Shown here: in pieces, positions 24,820 to 29,188 of the stretch | Layout of the letters: the number at the start of each line of letters is the position of its first letter | Position numbering within the stretch: position 1 is the stretch's first letter | Source: RGIG5952 sp045603485 | GTDB lineage: Bacteria > Verrucomicrobiota > Kiritimatiellia > RFP12 > JAAYLN01 | Length of the DNA: 29,188 nucleotides | NCBI GenBank assembly: GCA_045603485.1 | Contig: JAZUMF010000079.1 | Location: forward strand, 1-29,188 | Direction of reading: 5' to 3' | The notes under the pieces: generated by a model | Seen by the model: only the letters and a program-made list of their open reading frames with translations | What the model was told of the DNA's origin: nothing | The model's database searches: none | Program-made: the position numbers and the translations under genes

Positions 24820-25122
24820 ATGATTAAGCACATCATTCTCTGGAAACTCAAAGATGAAATCCCCGCTGACGACATCTCTAAAATCAAGGCAGAGATAAAG
24901 GAAGGTCTTGAAGCTCTAAAGGGGCAAGTCCCAGGACTGATTGACATCAAAGTCCAAACAACCGGGCTTGCGAGTTCAAATGCAGACCTGATGCTCGACT
25001 CATCTTTTGAAAGTGAAGCTGCGCTCAAGGGATATGCTGTCCACCCCAAGCATGTCGAGGTTGCCGCTGGCAAAGTATGCCCTTTCACGCAAACGCGCCT
25101 GTGCCTTGACTTTGAGGCATAA
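24820..25122 (+). CDS. Dabb (stress-responsive alpha/beta barrel) domain protein
   Basis: The 100-residue product is a single Dabb domain: the strand MIKHIILWKLKD at the start, the helix with EIKEGLEALKGQVPG, then DIKVQTTG and the typical LMLDSSFESEAALKGYAVHP plus HVEVA segments. Dabb domains form dimeric alpha/beta barrels; most bacterial members have no known function. The ATG is 18 bases after the recQ stop, with GAAAGGA eight to ten bases upstream, so the two are very likely co-transcribed. Length is normal for the family. Confidence 0.9.
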   Translation: MIKHIILWKLKDEIPADDISKIKAEIKEGLEALKGQVPGLIDIKVQTTGLASSNADLMLDSSFESEAALKGYAVHPKHVEVAAGKVCPFTQTRLCLDFEA

Positions 25123-25166
25123 TCGGAACCATTGAGTTGAACGACAATCCCCTTCAATGCATCAAA

Positions 25167-26567
25167 ATGTCAACGAGATTGAAGATACCTAAGGAGCTCG
25201 AGCCTGCCGTTGATAAAATAGCCAGGCTTGTCGAAAAGGCGGGCGGCAAGGCTCTCATTGTGGGTGGAGCCGTCCGAGATATGCTCTTAGGAAAAGCCGC
25301 AAAGGATATCGACATTGAAATATTCGGCATTGAGGCAGATCACCTCAAAGAAGTACTCTCGCAGGACTTTAAGCTAGATCTCGTAGGGCTCTCCTTTGGC
25401 GTCATAAAATTACATCACCTCGACATTGACATATCTCTCCCTCGACGCGAATCCAAGCATGGTCTTGGCCATAAGGGATTTGAGATAATGTCAGATCCCT
25501 TTATGACGGTTGAAGAAGCGGCAACTCGACGCGACTTTACAATCAACGCCATCTACTACGATCCTCTGACGCAAGAAATAATAGATCCTTATTGCGGATG
25601 CTCCGACCTGGAGAAACTGACTCTCAGGCATGTCTCGCCCAAATTCACCGAAGACCCTCTACGGGTACTTCGCGGAATGCAGTTCATAGCTAGATTCAAT
25701 CTCTCTCCGGCCCAGGAAACAATTGAAATTTGCAAAACAGTTGAACCCGAAGGACTGCCCCCGGAAAGACTCTTTGCGGAATGGAAAAAGCTGCTGACAA
25801 AGGGCATCGCCATCTCAAAGGGACTTAAATTCCTGCAAGCGACGGGCTGGCTCCAATACTACCCCGAGCTTGAGGCCCTCGTTGGCTGTGAGCAAGACCC
25901 CAAATGGCATCCGGAGGGAGATGTTTGGAACCATACCCTAGCCTGTCTTGACGCCTATTCCCAAAATCGAACCAATGATGACAACGAAGAGCTGATCGTC
26001 GGGCTTGCCGTTTTATGCCACGACCTCGGCAAGCCATCAACGACAAAATTCGAAAATGGCCACATTCGCTCCCGTGGCCACGACGAAGCCGGAGTGGAGC
26101 CAACCAAAAAATTCCTCATGCGCCTGACAAATGAGGAACGCATACTTAACGAAGTTCCTCCATTGGTCGCCTGCCATATGCAGCCCTTCGCGCTATGGTC
26201 GGCCCATGCGGGAGATGCCGCCGTGAGAAGGCTCTCCCTTAAAGTCAAAAGGCTAGACCGCCTAGTAAGGGTAATGAGAGCCGATGACGAAGGCCGTCCG
26301 CCATTCCCACCTCGCGCAATGAATGACGAGATCAAATGGCTCCTTGAAACATCAGAGCGACTGCAAATCGCGGCAAATGCACCTCGCCCAATACTTCAAG
26401 GGCGTGATTTAATCTCACTCGGATATAAGCCTTCGCGGCAATTCGGAGCCATTCTGGCAAAAGCGTTTGAAGCGCAGCTCGACGGCATATTCAATACCCG
26501 CGAAGGCGCAATAGACTATTTCAGGAAACAGCTCGAAAATACAATCTCAACAGATGGAGACCAGTGA
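25167..26567 (+). CDS. cca: CCA tRNA nucleotidyltransferase / poly(A) polymerase family with HD domain
   Basis: From the ATG at 25167 the product has 466 residues; an in-frame TTG at 25137 would add ten. Neither has a strong ribosome-binding site, and the family core begins well inside. The head domain shows VGGAVRDMLLG (residues 32-42) and the catalytic pair Asp47/Asp49 in KDIDIE, then TRRDFTINAIYYDP. DPLRVLRGMQFIARF follows in the neck. WHPEGDVWNHTLACLD and CHDLGK (His285-Asp286) show an HD phosphohydrolase-type domain, as in E. coli Cca. The enzyme most likely adds or repairs the CCA end of tRNA; poly(A) polymerase activity cannot be excluded by sequence alone. The stop overlaps the next start (TGATG). 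Confidence 0.88.
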   Translation: MSTRLKIPKELEPAVDKIARLVEKAGGKALIVGGAVRDMLLGKAAKDIDIEIFGIEADHLKEVLSQDFKLDLVGLSFGVIKLHHLDIDISLPRRESKHGLGHKGFEIMSDPFMTVEEAATRRDFTINAIYYDPLTQEIIDPYCGCSDLEKLTLRHVSPKFTEDPLRVLRGMQFIARFNLSPAQETIEICKTVEPEGLPPERLFAEWKKLLTKGIAISKGLKFLQATGWLQYYPELEALVGCEQDPKWHPEGDVWNHTLACLDAYSQNRTNDDNEELIVGLAVLCHDLGKPSTTKFENGHIRSRGHDEAGVEPTKKFLMRLTNEERILNEVPPLVACHMQPFALWSAHAGDAAVRRLSLKVKRLDRLVRVMRADDEGRPPFPPRAMNDEIKWLLETSERLQIAANAPRPILQGRDLISLGYKPSRQFGAILAKAFEAQLDGIFNTREGAIDYFRKQLENTISTDGDQ

Positions 26568-27331
26568 TGCCAGCATCAAAAAAAGAGATAATTGAAGCAC
26601 TCAACAAAAAGCTTGAAATATCCTCCTTTCACGATCTTTCAAATAACGGGCTGCAAGTTGATTCACCCCGAGACCCGATTGCAAAGGTGTGCTCAGGCGT
26701 TGATGGATCGTTGGCTTTTTTTAAGGCTGCCAAGGAAGCCGGCGCCGACTTGGTAATATGCCACCATGGAATAAGCTGGGGTGATTCACTGAAACAGATA
26801 ACGGGCTCAAACTATCGGCTTGTTTCATATCTAATCGAAAACAAAATGGCGCTATGGGCATGTCACCTGCCAGTTGACGCTCACCCGCTCCTTGGAAACA
26901 ACGCTCAAATCTGCGACACGCTAAAGCTCGTCTCACGAGAGCCCTTCGGAGAATATCACGGCCAATCAATAGGCTTTTCCGGTTCCTTGGAAAAACCGCT
27001 TTCACGGACAGCCTTCCAAGAGCTGCTCAAGTCAAAAATCTCACCCAACCTCAATGCCCACCTCTTCGGAAATGAAGAAATAAAAACCGTTGGAGTTATC
27101 TCAGGAGGTGCTCCAGAGCTTGTCGCCGAAGCAATCGAAAAAGGGCTTGACGCCTACATAACAGGCGAAGCCAACCTAATAAGCTACAATCTGTGCCAAG
27201 AAGGGCAAATGAATATGTTTGCCATGGGACACTACGCAACAGAACGCTTTGGAATACGGGCGGTAGGCGACTGGCTCTCAAACGAATTAGGGATTGAACA
27301 CGAATTTATCGATCTCGACATCCCCTATTGA
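26567..27331 (+). CDS. Nif3-like dinuclear metal-centre protein (DUF34)
   Basis: The 254-residue product starts at the ATG at 26567, which overlaps the upstream stop (TGATG) and has GGAG seven bases before it; a GTG one codon earlier is possible. Family landmarks are NNGLQVDSP near the start, DLVICHHGISWG with the two metal-binding histidines, HLPVDAHPLLGNN in the middle, GVISGGAPELV, and the near-C-terminal MGHYATERFGIRAV with its conserved His and Glu. Members are often annotated as GTP cyclohydrolase 1 type 2, but their physiological role is unsettled. Length fits the compact form without an inserted PII-like domain. Last gene of the recQ operon; it converges with the XRE regulator 25 bases away. 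Confidence 0.93.
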   Translation: MPASKKEIIEALNKKLEISSFHDLSNNGLQVDSPRDPIAKVCSGVDGSLAFFKAAKEAGADLVICHHGISWGDSLKQITGSNYRLVSYLIENKMALWACHLPVDAHPLLGNNAQICDTLKLVSREPFGEYHGQSIGFSGSLEKPLSRTAFQELLKSKISPNLNAHLFGNEEIKTVGVISGGAPELVAEAIEKGLDAYITGEANLISYNLCQEGQMNMFAMGHYATERFGIRAVGDWLSNELGIEHEFIDLDIPY

Positions 27332-27356
27332 GAAACCGACTCAACACAAATCACAT

Positions 27357-28427
27357 TCAGCGCGCCTCGTGAGCAGAAATAATTCCACGAAGAACATCAA
27401 GTCTGGTTTGCCCTGCCGGGGGATGTGGCTCCATTGAATCGGGATGCTCACTGTAATATTTACGAAGTGCATCTCGCATCTCGCCCCTAATCGCAGGTGC
27501 CACAAGACCAAGCGTTTCAAGCCTTATTGAAAAAGCCTCTGCTGAAACGCCAAAGTATTCCTTTATAAATACAAGAGCCTCCATAGTCCATGACTTCGGC
27601 TGTATACCCAATCCCAAAACAGTTGAACGGACCGCCTCCTCAGGCATAAGAAAGGCGGCGACAAAGTTTCTCAAAAAACGGTGAGCCGCACCATCATCCT
27701 CAATGGTATTATACGAAGATGAGGCGAACAGCACTGCGGCCCCAATCTCATACGCAAGCCTATAACGCTTACGCTCTTCAGTACTGTTAGAATTCAAAAC
27801 GATTGATAAAATACGCTTATCAAAATTGTAGTATGAAGTGCTCAAAAAAGTAGCAGGCAAATTGACCTCAGAAATCAAAACGCCGGCATTTTCCAAAATA
27901 CTTCTCGCATTTATTGCCGGTTGCCGGCCAAGCCCCAGCGAAAACCTCACATCTCGAGCCAAAAGTTCAGTGGCACGCTCATCAACACCATAAGGATATG
28001 TAAGCTGCAAAATTGTCTGCGTCTTAACTCCTATTGCGCTCTCAAGCCTAATAACCTCTTCCTCATGGGCGAGCATTGCCTGATAAGCTTGCGATTCCTC
28101 CTTGTCGGTGCCCTCAAATTTAAGAATCGTCAAATATTGGGAAGCCGCCTTCTCCCCAAGAGAGTCAGGAGCCAAATTAAAACATTTATTAGCTTGACAC
28201 TCCTCTACAGGACCCGACTCTCCCAAAAGTTCTGAAATGCTGACATCAAGTGCCTTTGCTAAACGCGAAATCGTCGAACTGGTAAGGCCATTTCGACCCG
28301 ATTCTATTTTGCAAAGCTGAGACGGAACCATACCAGCCCTGCGGGCAAGCTCAATCTGGCTAAGCCCCCTGCTGATACGCAATCGATGCACGCTCTCGCG
28401 CGCTGTAAGCATCTCATCGTTTTTCAT
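27357..28427 (-). CDS. XRE-type regulator with degenerate ImmA/IrrE-like domain
   Basis: The ATG at 28425-28427, with AGGG about seven bases upstream, gives 356 residues. Residues 14-68 are a classic XRE helix-turn-helix (LRISRGLSQIELARRAGMV, LCKIESGRNGLTSSTISRLAKALDVS). After a spacer, residues 150-265 resemble the ImmA/IrrE (DUF955) domain: AINARSILENAGVLI, KRYRLAYEIGAAVLF and FLRNFVAAFLMPEEAV. The metalloprotease motif is lost: where active members have HELGH, this has YEIGA (residues 226-230), with both His absent. It is therefore probably a regulator, perhaps a sensor, rather than a protease. It stands alone, and an inverted repeat at its promoter suggests autoregulation. Confidence 0.85.
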   Translation of the reverse strand: MKNDEMLTARESVHRLRISRGLSQIELARRAGMVPSQLCKIESGRNGLTSSTISRLAKALDVSISELLGESGPVEECQANKCFNLAPDSLGEKAASQYLTILKFEGTDKEESQAYQAMLAHEEEVIRLESAIGVKTQTILQLTYPYGVDERATELLARDVRFSLGLGRQPAINARSILENAGVLISEVNLPATFLSTSYYNFDKRILSIVLNSNSTEERKRYRLAYEIGAAVLFASSSYNTIEDDGAAHRFLRNFVAAFLMPEEAVRSTVLGLGIQPKSWTMEALVFIKEYFGVSAEAFSIRLETLGLVAPAIRGEMRDALRKYYSEHPDSMEPHPPAGQTRLDVLRGIISAHEAR

Positions 28428-28453
28428 AATCAACCCTATTCAAATCACAATTG

Positions 28454-28495
28454 GTAAAACATATCATTTTACTATGCAAAAAAATAAAATTGCAA
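28454..28495 (-). promoter_or_regulatory. XRE gene promoter with candidate operator
   Basis: On the minus strand TTGCAA (28490-28495), an 18-base spacer and TAAAAT (28466-28471). An inverted repeat GTAAAA (28454-28459) / TTTTAC (28467-28472), seven-base spacer, covers the -10 box and the expected start of transcription. A dyad in this place before a gene for an XRE protein is a typical autoregulatory operator, by inference. Confidence 0.5.
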
Positions 28496-28582
28496 GAAAA
28501 AAAAGAAAGGATGTTTTTTTCAAATAGCATCAAACAACCCCTTTGAAATAATATATCAAAAAACACCCCATTACCGCTTTAA

Positions 28583-28641
28583 GGACAGACCCACATCAGC
28601 CACTTATCGCAAATTTGCTCACATACCCAATCGAGGGACAG
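28583..28641 (+). repeat. Two related GGACAG-type motifs
   Basis: AAGGACAGACCCACAT (GGACAG at 28583-28588) and GAGGGACAGTCCTCACAT (GGACAG at 28636-28641) are 53 bases apart in the same orientation. The second is partly palindromic (GGGACAGTCC-type), a form reminiscent of repeats found near RAYT transposases in other genomes. No transposase is adjacent here, so they may be relics. Confidence 0.35.
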
Positions 28642-28704
28642 TCCTCACATCTCTGAAAGCTGAAAAATAACAACAACGCCATACTGCATTACTGTTTTGA
28701 CTCC

Positions 28705-28742
28705 AACAAAAAAGGCACTCGATATCGAGTGCCTTTTTTGTT
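28705..28742 (-). terminator. Perfect palindromic intrinsic terminator
   Basis: A perfect 38-base palindrome with 19-base arms centred between 28723 and 28724. GGCACTCGAT pairs with ATCGAGTGCC, flanked by AAAAAA and TTTTTT. It lies 19 bases after the stop of the minus-strand gene that enters from the right edge and should end its transcript. By symmetry it would also work on the plus strand. Confidence 0.93.
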
Positions 28743-28761
28743 ATTTTATCGTTATGATTTC

Positions 28762-29188
28762 CTACTTGTACTCAGCTTTGAGCATAAAGAAGGCGCGTGA
28801 ACTATCAGGCTTCGGAATTGTAACCGTAAATTCTTCGCCTGCCACACTGCCTGTGCATGAAACCTCGTTTGTTGTCGTCCAAAGACCGGTTATATCAGTC
28901 TTGGAAAGTACAAGAACCTTTGCGACCTCAGACTCAGGAACAAATCCCAATGATACTGTTGTCGCACCGACATCAAAGTCAGTGATTACCACATCAACCG
29001 GTTCAACACTCGGGCGCGGTGGAACAGCAGTTCCGTTTTCAAAGGCTAGTTTGGCGTCCTTGATTTCGCCGTTGACGATGACCGTACCTGAGGCGGATGA
29101 CTCATAGCAATACTGCGACCAGTCGTCATCAATCCAGCCAATATTTGTTGAATCGGCGGCGACATCCGTAATATCGACATTTGAAGAT
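28762..29188 (-). CDS. C-terminal part of a secreted-type protein (5' end outside window)
   Basis: The minus-strand frame is open from the window edge to the TAG at 28762-28764, giving 141 residues of C-terminus. The visible part reads as beta-rich, Asp/Ser/Thr/Val-rich extracellular sequence (IDDDWSQYCYESSASG, ENGTAVPPRPSVEPVDV, ATTVSLGFVPESEVAKVLVL) and ends in SSRAFFMLKAEYK. An aromatic pair followed by a short basic strand at the extreme C-terminus is common in secreted proteins of Verrucomicrobia and relatives, so export to the surface is inferred. Composition and the absence of stops favour this frame over the overlapping plus-strand one, and the terminator 19 bases downstream supports a real minus-strand gene. 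The family cannot be assigned from this fragment. Confidence 0.7.
   Translation of the reverse strand, partial: SSNVDITDVAADSTNIGWIDDDWSQYCYESSASGTVIVNGEIKDAKLAFENGTAVPPRPSVEPVDVVITDFDVGATTVSLGFVPESEVAKVLVLSKTDITGLWTTTNEVSCTGSVAGEEFTVTIPKPDSSRAFFMLKAEYK

Larger units (their letters stand above)
28434..28761. other. Non-coding region upstream of the XRE gene
   Basis: No gene was seen in these 328 bases. They hold the XRE promoter and its dyad (28454-28495), an AT-rich nested inverted repeat (TGTTTTTT 28512-28519 / AAAAAACA 28558-28565, with TTTCAAA / TTTGAAA inside), two GGACAG motifs (28583-28641), and a perfect palindromic terminator (28705-28742). Confidence 0.6.

Noticed and set aside
27357..28427. 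Active ImmA/IrrE antirepressor protease or antitoxin of a toxin-antitoxin pair
   Set aside because: Both His of the HExxH motif are missing and no small partner gene lies next to it.
28697..29107. Plus-strand open frame of 136 codons at the right edge
   Set aside because: It overlaps the terminator palindrome and lies opposite the minus-strand frame that stays open to the window edge. The minus-strand frame has plausible extracellular composition and a terminator at the right place.

Overview
The window looks like a chromosomal segment of a Gram-negative bacterium, most plausibly from the PVC group (Verrucomicrobiota, Kiritimatiellota or Lentisphaerota). This placement is inference from gene content: an ExbB/ExbD cluster with DUF4159 and very large TPR proteins, a RAYT-type transposase, and a secreted protein ending in an Phe-Phe plus basic tail. 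No rRNA, tRNA, CRISPR array or prophage was found.

Positions 513-16539 (minus strand) form one long, tightly spaced operon of nine genes. In transcription order they are: a 2591-residue secreted TPR / beta-module / TPR protein; a secreted 543-residue TPR protein; a secreted 732-residue protein with the same TPR / beta-module / TPR plan; an ExbB/TolQ/MotA-family channel subunit; two ExbD/TolR-family subunits; a short TonB-like protein with one membrane anchor; a multi-spanning membrane protein ending in a DUF4159 domain; and a YgjV-like membrane protein. The set (one TolQ-type, two TolR-type, one TonB-like linker, giant periplasmic TPR proteins) suggests a proton-motive-force-driven machine spanning the envelope. 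Its task is not evident from sequence. Two strong intercistronic hairpins, one of which buries the ribosome-binding site of the last gene, suggest post-transcriptional tuning.

Positions 16745-18958 encode a cytoplasmic glycoside-hydrolase-like protein. Positions 18980-20540 hold a RAYT (HUH transposase of the REP-associated type). Its own promoter carries a dyad, GTGTCA-N12-TGACA, overlapping a TTGACA-N17-TATACT promoter. The same composite element occurs twice more, as a tandem repeat of 122-bp period beyond the 3' end of the gene, and once in degenerate form at the left edge of the window. This is the most unusual non-coding signal in the window.

Positions 20631-27331 are housekeeping genes: trpS and an aspartate kinase (minus), then divergently recQ, a Dabb-domain protein, a CCA-type nucleotidyltransferase and a Nif3-family protein (plus). 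A convergent XRE-type regulator follows (27357-28427) whose ImmA/IrrE-like C-terminal domain has lost the HExxH metalloprotease motif. A perfect 38-bp palindromic terminator (28705-28742) ends a secreted-type protein that enters from the right edge.
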